A DNA stretch of 34,147 bases from an uncultured Bacteroidales bacterium. GTDB lineage: Bacteria > Bacteroidota > Bacteroidia > Bacteroidales > Muribaculaceae. Of this stretch, positions 7,174 to 16,400 are shown in pieces. Below the pieces are notes generated by a model. That model did no database searches. It was not told the origin of the DNA and was given only the letters and a program-made list of their open reading frames with translations. The stretch spans positions 1-34,147 of the forward strand of contig URIC01000020.1 of the NCBI GenBank assembly GCA_900547755.1, in the 5' to 3' direction. A program made the translations under genes and the position numbers. Numbering within the stretch: position 1 is the first letter of the stretch; each line of letters begins with the position of its first letter.

Positions 7174-8604
7174 ATGGCAGCGCAGCGTTCATATAGGTAT
7201 CGGTGTGTACTGGCCGTTTTGATGACGGTCTTGCTCTGCGCGTGTTCTGCCTCCAAAGGCAACAAGGCCGCCGATTCCTCGCAAGCGGGTTTGGCTTCTG
7301 AGACAGATTATTCGCTTCCCGACACTTTGCGCATAGGCACTCTGTATAGCCCTGACTCTTATTTCTTATACAGGGATGAACCTATGGGGTACGAATATGA
7401 ATTAGCCACACGGTTTGCCGAGGACTACGGAATACCAGTCAAGATAGTGGTTGCCGGCAACTTTCACGATATGCTAAGCCAGCTCGAGGAGGGCAAGACC
7501 GACCTTGTGGCTTACAACGTTCCTATGACGGCCGAATACAAGGAGGAACTGCTTTATTGCGGTCCGGATAACGAGACACATCAGGTGCTGGTGCAACTGT
7601 TGGTAAATGGCAAGCCTGCCGTTACTGACGTCACACAGCTGCCGGGAAGAACAGTGTATGTGGAGCGGGACTCCAAATATTATTACCGTCTGCGGAACCT
7701 GGATGCCGAGGTGGGCGGCGGTATCGATATCAAGGCGCTGGACAGGGACAGCCTCGTTACCGAGGACATGATAGAGATGGTGTCTTCCGGAAAGATACCT
7801 TACACAGTGATTGATTCCGACATAGCCAACTTCTCAAGCGGTTATTACGACAACATAGACGTTTCCCTGGCGGTGGGTATGCAACAGCGAGGCTCCTGGG
7901 CCGTGCGTAAGGATAACGGAGGTCTTGCCGTTCTGATAGACGAATGGGCCGGCAAGGTGAGTACCGACGATGCTTCCCGCCGTATCTACAGGCGCTATTT
8001 CGAGGAGAGCAAACGTATTCCCGCCCGCAGATTCGCTGCCACAGGTGTGGCGCTGTGTGCCGACGGCAGTATTTCCCCCTACGATGACATATTCCGCAGG
8101 TATGCCGGGGAACTTGACTGGGACTGGCGTATGCTTGCCGCGCAGGCGTTTGTGGAGAGCGGATTTGATGTCGAACAGGTTTCATGGGCCGGCGCACGCG
8201 GACTCATGCAGCTGATGCCCGGCACGGCAAAAGCTTTCGGTTGTCCGACGGAGCGAATCAGGGACCCGGAGCTGAACGTCAAGGCTGCCGTCAGGTGTCT
8301 CCGGGAATTGGACAGCTCTCTCGCCAGGAAAGTGCCGCAGCGCACCGAGCGTTTGAAATTTGTGCTTGCCGCCTATAATTCCGGCATAGCGCATATCCTG
8401 GATGCCATGGCGTTGGCTGGCAAATATGGCATGGACCCTACTCGGTGGGACGGAAACGTCCGTCGTGCCCTGATGCTGAAATCTCAGCCCGAATACTATA
8501 ACGACCCGGTGGTGAAGTACGGTTTCTTCCGCGCTACCCAGACGGTGGAGTATGTAGATAAGGTGCTGGATATATTTGAGAAATATAAGGCTTTGAAAAG
8601 CTGA
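7174..8604 (+). CDS. MltF-like lytic transglycosylase lipoprotein
   Basis: The 476-residue protein has the MltF architecture: a type-3 periplasmic solute-binding-like domain (about 48-275) followed by an SLT-type lytic transglycosylase domain (about 300-440). The second domain cleaves glycan strands of peptidoglycan, leaving 1,6-anhydro-muramic ends. Catalytic Glu328 is in AAQAFVESGFD, followed by the family motifs ARGLMQLMPGTAKAFG and VLAAYNSGIAHI. The ATG at 7174 is chosen because it gives a lipoprotein signal (VLAVLMTVLLCACSAS, lipidated Cys probably 24). An in-frame ATG at 7081 would run 77 bases into purM and bury the signal. It lies 16 bases after purM and 35 before the DUF3332 gene. 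It probably acts at the periplasmic face of the outer membrane; the solute-binding-like part would regulate or bind muropeptides, as in MltF. Confidence 0.88.
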   Translation: MAAQRSYRYRCVLAVLMTVLLCACSASKGNKAADSSQAGLASETDYSLPDTLRIGTLYSPDSYFLYRDEPMGYEYELATRFAEDYGIPVKIVVAGNFHDMLSQLEEGKTDLVAYNVPMTAEYKEELLYCGPDNETHQVLVQLLVNGKPAVTDVTQLPGRTVYVERDSKYYYRLRNLDAEVGGGIDIKALDRDSLVTEDMIEMVSSGKIPYTVIDSDIANFSSGYYDNIDVSLAVGMQQRGSWAVRKDNGGLAVLIDEWAGKVSTDDASRRIYRRYFEESKRIPARRFAATGVALCADGSISPYDDIFRRYAGELDWDWRMLAAQAFVESGFDVEQVSWAGARGLMQLMPGTAKAFGCPTERIRDPELNVKAAVRCLRELDSSLARKVPQRTERLKFVLAAYNSGIAHILDAMALAGKYGMDPTRWDGNVRRALMLKSQPEYYNDPVVKYGFFRATQTVEYVDKVLDIFEKYKALKS

Positions 8605-8639
8605 CATCTAAGTTAAACAGATACTAAAACATTCAGATT

Positions 8640-9185
8640 ATGAAAAAAACACATTTCACAGTGGCTGCCGTTCTCTCTTTGGCAGGTTGTTTCTTCTTCT
8701 CGTCCTGTATCGGTCAGTTCGCCCTTACGAACAAGGTGCTGACATGGAACGATAGCATTGGCAATAAGTTTGTAAATGAATTGGTTTTCGTATGCTTCTG
8801 GATTCTTCCTGTATATGAAGTCACCTCCATAGCCGATTTGTTGGTAATCAATTCCATAGAGTTCTGGAGCGGTTCCAACCCCGTTGCAAAGGGCACTAAA
8901 GTGATAGATACCGAGCAAGGACGCTATCTGGTGAAGTGCGACGGCAAGGGCTATGATGTCGAGAACGAGACTACCGGCGAGACAGTGCGTCTTGACTTCA
9001 TCGAGGACGAGCAGACATGGGCCGTAAATGTGGACGGCGAGCTGCACCCCTTCATGACCTTTGTCGATGACAACCATGTGAATATGATTACGCCCGACGG
9101 CGATTTCCGTAGTGTGGAACTCAGCAATGAGGGTGTGCTTGCCTACACTCAGACCGTAGGTATGCCTGCGATGGCCGCCCGTTGA
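8640..9185 (+). CDS. DUF3332 lipoprotein
   Basis: The 181-residue protein resembles DUF3332 proteins of Bacteroidetes, whose function is unknown. The N terminus is a lipoprotein-like signal with two possible lipidated cysteines (LSLAGC at 17 and FSSC at 23). A hydrophobic stretch, FVNELVFVCFWILPVYEV with SIADLLVINSIEFWSGSNP after it, is the most family-like part and may cross or lie on a membrane. The C-terminal half looks like a small beta-rich domain (YLVKCDGKGYDVENE, then a repeated acidic/aromatic pattern). It follows the lytic transglycosylase by 35 bases on the same strand, so the two may work on the envelope together, but that rests only on position. Confidence 0.8.
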   Translation: MKKTHFTVAAVLSLAGCFFFSSCIGQFALTNKVLTWNDSIGNKFVNELVFVCFWILPVYEVTSIADLLVINSIEFWSGSNPVAKGTKVIDTEQGRYLVKCDGKGYDVENETTGETVRLDFIEDEQTWAVNVDGELHPFMTFVDDNHVNMITPDGDFRSVELSNEGVLAYTQTVGMPAMAAR

Positions 9186-9337
9186 TAGATTCATCCCCTC
9201 TAAAAGACTTACGTTTATGTGTTTTGGAGTTGAACGTTGTGTCAGCTGTCGATGTTGAAATAATGTACGGCTTCACAGACACATAAACCGTCTCAAATTT
9301 GTGCTTGCGAGTGTTGAACACTAAAGATAGAATTGAA

Positions 9338-11311
9338 ATGAAAAGGAAGATAATGACCATCGGTGCGGCTGCTATGATGCTGCTGTGCGCTCCTTTAGCC
9401 AAGCCTGACGCCTCGTATCTGCCGATAGTGCAGAAAAACGGGGAGAACTGCTACTATTATTCTGTGGAAAGAGGAGAAAGCGTTTACGGCATTGTCAAGA
9501 GGTTTGACTGGGATGCCGAGGTATTCATGCGCTACAATCCCAATGCTTCGGAACTGAAAGGGGGGCAGGTGGTCTATTATCCCTGTGTAGTCAAGGAGAA
9601 GAAAGATGAGCCTGACCGGACAAAGGAGCAGACCCCTGCCGAGACAAGCAAAAAGGCTCCGCAGACTTCTCTCAGTATCCCGGCGTCAAAATTGACTGAT
9701 AGCAAGCCGAGTGAAACACCTAAAGCCGCTGTGGCTGTTCAGGCACAGCAGACGCGCCCCGCTTCCGAGATAAAGAGCGAGCCTATGGACCTCAATAAAG
9801 TGAAGTCTACGGTTTACAGCGTCAAGGAGAGTGACAGCCTTGTGAATGTGCTGCGCTCATCCAACACCGGCATTAAGTCGCTATTCCGGGGGAATCCCGG
9901 ACTGACACCGGATAACTTCGCCCCCGGCATACAAATCAAGCTGTTCCCCGGCACAGACATGGAGTGTTCCGCATACCGGGAGGTGCCTGAGAAAGTGCGC
10001 TCCGGGCAGAAGATTCACAAAGTGAAGCAAAAAGACACCTGGGAGTCCATCGCCAAGAAGAGCCATATAGAGGTGCGTCAACTCCGGGAGGCCAACCCTG
10101 GCGTAGAGATGCTTCAGAAAGGCCTGAAGTTAGCTATACCTCAGTTCAAGGACTCACTTGTGCATAAATGGGTGCCTGTGGAGGACCCGCGCATGAACAG
10201 CGATGCCGGAATACGCGAGGTCTACAAAGAAGCGCATCAGCGATTGAATCCGGATGGCACGAAGAAGTCCGACCAACAGTTGGACATCGCGGTCTTGGTG
10301 AGCTGTGACGATGCCGTGGGACGTCGCCGCGACCTAGAGTTCCTGCGCGGCTTTATGCTCGGTCTGGAAGGGAAGGGAAACGCCGGCACCAAAATTAACC
10401 TGAAAGGTGCCGACTTGGCTGACTACGGCTCGCTGGCACTTGCCCTCAAATCCGGAGACTTCGACAATATGGACATCATCACCTGCTCCGTTGACAAGAA
10501 TTTCCCCGAGGAATTAGTGAAATTCTGCGACGACAGAAACATCCTTCTGCTTAACATCTTCGATGCCAGAACCGACATTTCCGCCATGTCTCCGCAAGGT
10601 GTGCAGCTTCTGCCTCCTTCCGACTATTTCTACGACCGTGCCTCCGACTTTCTGACACGTGTCATGAAGGACCGCACATTCATCTTTGTGGACTACGACG
10701 TAACGGACGACGACAATATGAGCGGTGCGATGATGCAGCGCCTTAAAGACAGAGGCATCACCCGTATCGTCAATCTTCCTGATGCGGATGCTTTGGCCGG
10801 GTATGACTTCAATCCCTTGTCCAGCTATACAGTTATCTCTGACGCCGGCACCAAGGCCAACATAGACAAGACGCTGAAAGTGTTGGAAGAGATAGTGGAC
10901 ACATATCCGAATATGCCTCTCACCATTGTAGGACGTCCCGGATGGATGGTCTATTCCCAGAGCCTGGAACCACTCCTCCGCAAACTGGATACTTACATAC
11001 CCTCGCGTTTCCTGTTTGACAGCGACTCGGAGAGCGGCAAGACATTCGAGGAGGAATTCAAGGCCTTCTTTAAGTCAGCGCCGCTGAACTCCATGCCTAT
11101 GTACTCCGTGATGGGTAACGATGTGGCCAGATATTTCATAGACCAGTACATAAAGACCGACGGCGACTTGAACTATGCGCAACCGGCAGACTCGCTGATG
11201 CAGCTTGACTTCCGTCTGGACCGCCCGCAGATGTGGAGCGGATTCATGAATCGCCGTGTGTACCTGCTGCATTTTACGCCCTTCTCCACTACAGACCGTA
11301 TAAGTCTCTGA
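9338..11311 (+). CDS. Secreted LysM-repeat protein with receptor-like C-terminal domain
   Basis: The 657-residue protein starts at the ATG at 9338, which opens a signal peptide (MKRKIMTIGAAAMMLLCAPL). Three LysM-type modules follow, near 39-83 (YYYSVERGESVYGIVKRF), 160-205 (YSVKESDSLVNVL) and 227-271 (HKVKQKDTWESIAKK). Such modules bind N-acetylglucosamine chains of peptidoglycan. From about 315 the sequence reads like a periplasmic binding protein type 1 fold (LDIAVLVSCDD, TFIFVDYDV, PLTIVGRPGWMVYSQSLEPL). That combination is known in Bacteroidales, where it is annotated only as LysM-domain protein. The next gene, an outer-membrane barrel, begins four bases after its stop, so the two are almost certainly one operon and may join cell wall to outer membrane. 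Ligand and precise role are unknown. Confidence 0.8.
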   Translation: MKRKIMTIGAAAMMLLCAPLAKPDASYLPIVQKNGENCYYYSVERGESVYGIVKRFDWDAEVFMRYNPNASELKGGQVVYYPCVVKEKKDEPDRTKEQTPAETSKKAPQTSLSIPASKLTDSKPSETPKAAVAVQAQQTRPASEIKSEPMDLNKVKSTVYSVKESDSLVNVLRSSNTGIKSLFRGNPGLTPDNFAPGIQIKLFPGTDMECSAYREVPEKVRSGQKIHKVKQKDTWESIAKKSHIEVRQLREANPGVEMLQKGLKLAIPQFKDSLVHKWVPVEDPRMNSDAGIREVYKEAHQRLNPDGTKKSDQQLDIAVLVSCDDAVGRRRDLEFLRGFMLGLEGKGNAGTKINLKGADLADYGSLALALKSGDFDNMDIITCSVDKNFPEELVKFCDDRNILLLNIFDARTDISAMSPQGVQLLPPSDYFYDRASDFLTRVMKDRTFIFVDYDVTDDDNMSGAMMQRLKDRGITRIVNLPDADALAGYDFNPLSSYTVISDAGTKANIDKTLKVLEEIVDTYPNMPLTIVGRPGWMVYSQSLEPLLRKLDTYIPSRFLFDSDSESGKTFEEEFKAFFKSAPLNSMPMYSVMGNDVARYFIDQYIKTDGDLNYAQPADSLMQLDFRLDRPQMWSGFMNRRVYLLHFTPFSTTDRISL

Positions 11312-11315
11312 CAAT

Positions 11316-12011
11316 ATGCGTATCATAGGTAAAATAGCCGCTGCCGCACTCACTTTGGCCTCAGTGTTTTTCCCCCTGCACGCACAGAGCGACCACTACG
11401 AGGGCAATATATTTGCAGGCGCGAAGGGAGGAGTCACCGTTTCCCGTATTTTCTTTAATCCCTCTGTGCCTCAGGGTATGAAACCCGGGGGTATGGCCGG
11501 CGTAATGTTCCGCTACATCGAGGAGAACCATTTCGGACTCATAGCAGAACTGAATTTTGAACAAAGAGGGTGGAAAGAGAGTTTCAAGGATACAGACTTC
11601 AGGTACAGCCGGACGCTCAACTATCTGCAGATACCGGTGTTGGCCCATATATACTTCGGCAGCCCGAGGGTACACTTTTTCATTAACGCGGGTCCTGAAG
11701 TGGGATTTATGTTAGGGGAAAGCACGTCTGCCAATTTTGACCCGGAGCAGATACAGTCTATTCCTGATTTCCCGCTTCATGGACGTCAGGTGGCGCAGCT
11801 TACTCTTCCGGCCGAACCGAAAGTGGATTTCGGCATATCGGCCGGTTTGGGCGCCGAACTCTTCACTGACGGAAAAGGCTCGATTACAATAGAGGGACGC
11901 TTCTATTACGGGCTGGGCAACACAGTCGAGTGCGGACGTACGCGGAATTTTTCTTCAGCAAACGCCATGTCTGTTATGGCCAGCATAGGATACTGGTTCC
12001 GACTCAAATAG
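11316..12011 (+). CDS. PorT-like outer-membrane beta-barrel protein
   Basis: The 231-residue protein has a cleavable signal peptide (MRIIGKIAAAALTLASVFFP, cut after LHAQ) and alternating hydrophobic beta-strand patterns typical of the eight-stranded OMP_b-brl/PorT-like family. Examples are IFAGAKGGVTVSRIFF near the N terminus, FGLIAELNFEQRGW, VHFFINAGPEVGFML, and a terminal strand MSVMASIGYWFRLK. It is translated from four bases after the LysM protein stop and followed by a terminator, so the pair forms the end of a transcript. The family is common in Bacteroidetes and functionally broad; only one member, PorT, is tied to type IX secretion, and nothing here shows that role. Confidence 0.82.
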   Translation: MRIIGKIAAAALTLASVFFPLHAQSDHYEGNIFAGAKGGVTVSRIFFNPSVPQGMKPGGMAGVMFRYIEENHFGLIAELNFEQRGWKESFKDTDFRYSRTLNYLQIPVLAHIYFGSPRVHFFINAGPEVGFMLGESTSANFDPEQIQSIPDFPLHGRQVAQLTLPAEPKVDFGISAGLGAELFTDGKGSITIEGRFYYGLGNTVECGRTRNFSSANAMSVMASIGYWFRLK

Positions 12012-12040
12012 TCCGGGGTGAGAACGGATTGTTCTAAAAG

Positions 12041-12080
12041 ACGGATTTTTTCGTTGACTAATGCGGAAAATCCGTTTTTG
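12041..12080 (+). terminator. Terminator after the beta-barrel gene
   Basis: A 9-bp perfect stem (ACGGATTTT at 12041-12049 with AAAATCCGT at 12067-12075) is followed by a T-run. It separates the LysM/barrel pair from the efflux operon. Confidence 0.75.
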
Positions 12081-12127
12081 TTGATTTTTTATTCGGAATC
12101 CGATTATATGTTATAAAACATTTTTTG

Positions 12128-12135
12128 TAACTTTG
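12128..12135 (+). promoter_or_regulatory. Probable -7 element of the RND efflux operon
   Basis: TAACTTTG fits TAnnTTTG and lies 120 bases before the adaptor ATG, leaving a long AT-rich leader. No good -33 TTTG is visible at 19-21 bases. No divergent TetR- or MarR-type regulator gene adjoins the operon. Confidence 0.5.
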
Positions 12136-12255
12136 CAGAGTTTTTTGAGGAAGGATAACTGTCTCTGAAGGGTAATTATAACATTTGATACAGATGGGTC
12201 TCTTCCTACGGATTCAACATAAATTTAGATTATTAACCGCTACAGATTAAATAAT

Positions 12256-13455
12256 ATGAAAACATCCGCATTACTAAAGTATGCCGCTGTAATAGGTCTA
12301 TTCACCGCCGGCATGACTTCATGTGGCAAGAAACAGGATGCCGACGCTGCGCAGCAGCAACAGCAGGTGCCGGAATTGGCCGTAATTACAGCCAGTCCCG
12401 ATACCATGACTCTTTTCACATCCTATCCGGCCACACTCCACGGAAAGAATGATGTGGAAATACGTCCGCAGATTTCCGGCTTCCTTACCCATGTAAACGT
12501 TTCCGAAGGACAGAGAGTGTCTGCCGGACAGGTACTTTTCACTATTGACCAGGTGTCGCTTCAGGCTGCCGTAGATGCCGCCAAGAGCCAGATAATGCAG
12601 GCTGAGGCCGCTGTACGTGTCGCCGAGGCAAACGTCAGCACCGCCCAGACTAATGTGAACAACAACAAATTGTTGGTAGACCAGAATATTATCAGCAAGT
12701 CTGCGTATCAGACCACGCTGGACCAGCTCAATGCCGCCAAGGCCTCGTTGAACCAGGCACGTGCCGGCGTGTCCGCCGCACGCGCGAACCTGACTTCCGC
12801 GCAGAAGAATCTTTCTTATTCGATAGTACGCGCACCCGAGAGCGGTATCATAGGCACAATTGACTTTAAGGAAGGCGCTCTTGTGTCACCCTCCACTCTC
12901 CTCACCGTTCTTTCCGGTTCCAGCAGCATCGAGGCATATTTCTCCTTCACCGAGCAGGAGTTGCTTCAGTTCACCGGAACATCCGGCAGCGTAGCCAATG
13001 CTCTGAGCCAGATGCCCGACGTCACCCTGCAGTTGCCCAACGGTGAGATGTATCCTCTGGCAGGCCGTATCACGTCGGTGAGCGGTGTGCTTGACCAGTC
13101 CACGGGCAGCGCCACCGCCAAGGCAACTTTCCCCAATCCTGACGGACTGCTTCACAGCGGTAACTCAGCCCAGGTGCTGATACCGACACATTATACCAAT
13201 GTCATCACTATCCCCCAGAGCGCGACCTTCGAGGTACAGGGCCTTAAGTACGCTTTCATCGTGGACTCCGCGGGCAAGCTGGTACAGACTCCCATTACCG
13301 TGTCTGAACAGAACGACGGCAAGGTCTATATCGTGACCAGCGGTATCGAGAGCGGACAGACAGTCCTGGTAGAGGGTGTGGGTATGACCGCGAAAGAGGG
13401 TATGACAATCAAGCCCAAGAGAGGTGCGGCCGCTCAGGCTCCCGCTTCCAAGTAA
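12256..13455 (+). CDS. RND efflux periplasmic adaptor lipoprotein
   Basis: The 399-residue protein is the membrane-fusion subunit of a tripartite multidrug efflux pump (AcrA/MexA type). A lipoprotein signal ends at Cys23 (LFTAGMTSCGKK), anchoring it in the inner membrane. Then come the first half of the lipoyl/beta-barrel region (VEIRPQISGFLTHVNVSEGQ), an alanine-rich alpha-hairpin coiled coil (about 100-180, e.g. AEAAVRVAEANVSTAQTNV), the second lipoyl half (YSIVRAPESGIIGTIDFKEG), the barrel, and a membrane-proximal domain. It is the first of three genes in the classical order adaptor, pump, outer-membrane factor, 34 bases ahead of the pump. Substrates cannot be told from sequence. Confidence 0.93.
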   Translation: MKTSALLKYAAVIGLFTAGMTSCGKKQDADAAQQQQQVPELAVITASPDTMTLFTSYPATLHGKNDVEIRPQISGFLTHVNVSEGQRVSAGQVLFTIDQVSLQAAVDAAKSQIMQAEAAVRVAEANVSTAQTNVNNNKLLVDQNIISKSAYQTTLDQLNAAKASLNQARAGVSAARANLTSAQKNLSYSIVRAPESGIIGTIDFKEGALVSPSTLLTVLSGSSSIEAYFSFTEQELLQFTGTSGSVANALSQMPDVTLQLPNGEMYPLAGRITSVSGVLDQSTGSATAKATFPNPDGLLHSGNSAQVLIPTHYTNVITIPQSATFEVQGLKYAFIVDSAGKLVQTPITVSEQNDGKVYIVTSGIESGQTVLVEGVGMTAKEGMTIKPKRGAAAQAPASK

Positions 13456-13489
13456 AAAAGTTTTCTAAGTTTTCCGTTAACAAGAGAGT

Positions 13490-16400
13490 ATGAAATTAGA
13501 TAATTTTATAAATCGTCCGGTGCTTTCGACCGTAATCTCGGTTTTTATCGTGGTTCTCGGTCTGCTGGGCCTCATAGGTCTACCTATCGAGCAGTACCCG
13601 GACATCGCGCCCCCTACTATCCGAGTAAGTACCTCGTACACCGGTGCGGACGCGCAGACTGTACTCAATTCCGTAATCGCTCCTATCGAGGAGCAGATTA
13701 ACGGTGCCGAGAACATGGACTACATGACTTCCCAGGCCACCAACAACGGTAACGCCGAGATTACAGTCTACTTCAAGCAGGGCATGGACCCGGATATGGC
13801 CGCTGTGGATGTGCAGAACCGTGTGGCCAAGGCAGCCAGCTTCCTTCCTTCGGAGGTTAACCAGGTCGGTGTCATCACCCAGAAACGCCAGACCTCCATG
13901 CTGATGGTGGTGTCTTTGGTGGACGAGACGGATACCTACGACGCCGAGTTCCTGGACAACTATATGTCCATCAACATTATACCTCAGATTAAGCGTGTGA
14001 GCGGCGTGGGCGACGCGATGTCCTTCGGCGCCGACTACTCTATGCGTATCTGGCTTAAGCCCGAGGTAATGGCGCAGTATAACCTTATGCCTTCCGATGT
14101 CACGGCCGCTCTTGCCGAGCAGAACCTGAATGCCGCTCCCGGTCAGTTCGGCGAACAGGGCGAGCAGACTTTCCAGTATGTGATGCGCTATAAGGGACGT
14201 TTCTCCGATGTCAAGGAGTTTGAGGACATCGTTATCCGCGCCACTCCCGACGGACAGATTCTTCGTCTGGGCGATGTAGCCAAGGTAGAGCTGGGACGAC
14301 TCACCTACGGATTCGCCAATAAGTCCAACGGGCATCTCGGTTCGGCGGCCATCGTTTATCAGAGCGCAGGTTCCAATGCCACCGCTGTAATCGAGGATGT
14401 GGAGAAACTCCTTAAGGAGAGCGGTAAAGACCTGCCCAAGGGTCTGAAACTTGACATCGTGATGAGTGTGAACGACTTCCTGTTCGCATCTATCCACGAG
14501 GTCGTCAAGACCCTCATAGAGGCATTCGTGCTCGTGTTCCTTGTGGTGTTCATCTTCCTCGGCGACTTCCGCTCCACCCTCATACCTATGATTGCCATTC
14601 CGGTGGCCCTTATCGGTACATTCGGACTCCTCTACATATTCGGCTTCTCGCTGAACCTGCTCACCCTGTCGGCCCTTGTGTTGGCGATTGCGATAGTGGT
14701 GGACGACGCGATAGTGGTGGTGGAGGCCGTGCACGCCAAGCTGGACCAAGGCTATAAAAGCGCGCGCAAGGCCTCTATCGACGCAATGGGCGAAATCGCA
14801 TCGGCCCTTATTTCCATCACCCTTGTGATGATGCTTGTGTTTATCCCCGTCTCCTTCATGGGAGGCACTTCCGGTGTGTTCTACCGCCAGTTCGGTCTTA
14901 CCATGGCTATGGCCATCGGTCTGTCCGCAGTCAACGCTCTTACCCTTACTCCGGCCTTGTGCGCCATAATGCTTAAGCCCCACAACTCTGACAGCACCTT
15001 GAAGGAGCGTTTGGGCGAGGCATACGGCGAGGCATTAGAGACTGTAAAGAAGCAATATAAGAAACCGTTCCTGAATCCTTTCTTCACACTCCTTCTTGCC
15101 GTGGTCGGCATAGCTGTGAGCGTATTCTTTATGGTCAACGGCGCTTTCAGCACGGAGAACATTCCCATGCTCATAGTGGCGAGCGTAGTGGCTATAGCCA
15201 CAGTGGCGCTTATGTTCACCAAGAGCTTCCGCGCCGGTTTCGAGACCTCGTTCAGCAGACTGCTGTCCGCATACGGCAAGGTGACGGACTTCTTTGTCCG
15301 TTGGTGGTGGGCCGCTTTTGGCGTTACCGCAATCGCTATCGGAGCTTTGGTATGGCTTATGAATACCACTCCTTCCGGCTTTGTGCCCGAGGAGGACACC
15401 GGTACCATTATGGGTGTGGTGACAATGCCCCCGGCCACAAGCCAGGAGCGCACTCAGGCCGTCATGGACCAGGTGGATAAGTTCTGTTCGCAGATTCCTG
15501 CCATCAAGACCAGCCAGGCCATCACAGGCTTCAGCTTCGTCGGCGGACAGGGTAACACCTACGGTTCTTTCATCATCAAGCTCAAACACTGGGATGAACG
15601 AGATATGGAGACTGAGAACGCCGATGCTGTCATCGGTCAGCTTATGGGCATGGTTTCCTCTATCAAGGATGCCCAGATATTCTTCTTCAAGCCCCCTATG
15701 GTGTCCGGTTACTCCGTCACCAATGGTTTCGAGCTTAAGTTGCAGGACCGTACCGGCGGCGACATAGGGCAGTTCTTCCAGGTCTACCAGCAGTTTATCG
15801 CCGCCCTGAACGCACGTCCGGAAATTCAGATGGCTTACTCCACCTTCAACCCTTCTTTCCCCCAGTATATGGTGGAGATAGATGTCGCCAAGGTCAAGCA
15901 GGCCGGACTCACACAGAATGCGGTGCTTCAGACCCTGCAGGGATATTACGGCGGTATGTATATCTCGAACTTCAATAAGTTCGGTAAGCTGTACCGCGTG
16001 ATGATGCAGGCACCTCCCGAGGCCCGTGTCAGCCCCGAGACCCTGAAGCAAATCAAGATACGCAACGGCGCCGATATGGCTCCTCTGGATAACTTCGTAA
16101 GCCTGAAGCGTGTCTACGGCCCGGATATGCTGACCCGTTTCAATATGTACACCTGTATCTCCGTCACGGGTAACCCGGCTGACGGCGTATCTTCCGGTGA
16201 CGCTATCCGTGTAATCGACGAGGTGGCGCAGCAGACCCTCCCGCAGGGCTTCAGCTTCGAGTATGCCGGTATGACACGTGAGCAGGCATCCACCGGCGGC
16301 AGCGGCTCCACCGCTTATATCTTCGCGCTTGTGCTTATGTTCGTTTACCTCATACTTTCGGCACAGTACGAGAGCTACGTCCTGCCCTGGGCCGTCATTC

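Noticed and set aside
5964..7265. Long antisense frame opposite purM
   Set aside because: Same pattern of a codon-bias shadow; purM on the plus strand has all family motifs.
9214..9287. 9-bp inverted repeat TTTATGTGT / ACACATAAA between the DUF3332 and LysM genes
   Set aside because: The loop would be 56 bases and no T-run follows; too weak to call a terminator or operator.
13580..14983. Long open frame of about 467 codons antisense to the RND pump
   Set aside because: It lies wholly opposite a clearly conserved transporter gene, is rich in His/Gly/Val from reversed codon bias, and shows no domain, so it is a shadow frame.
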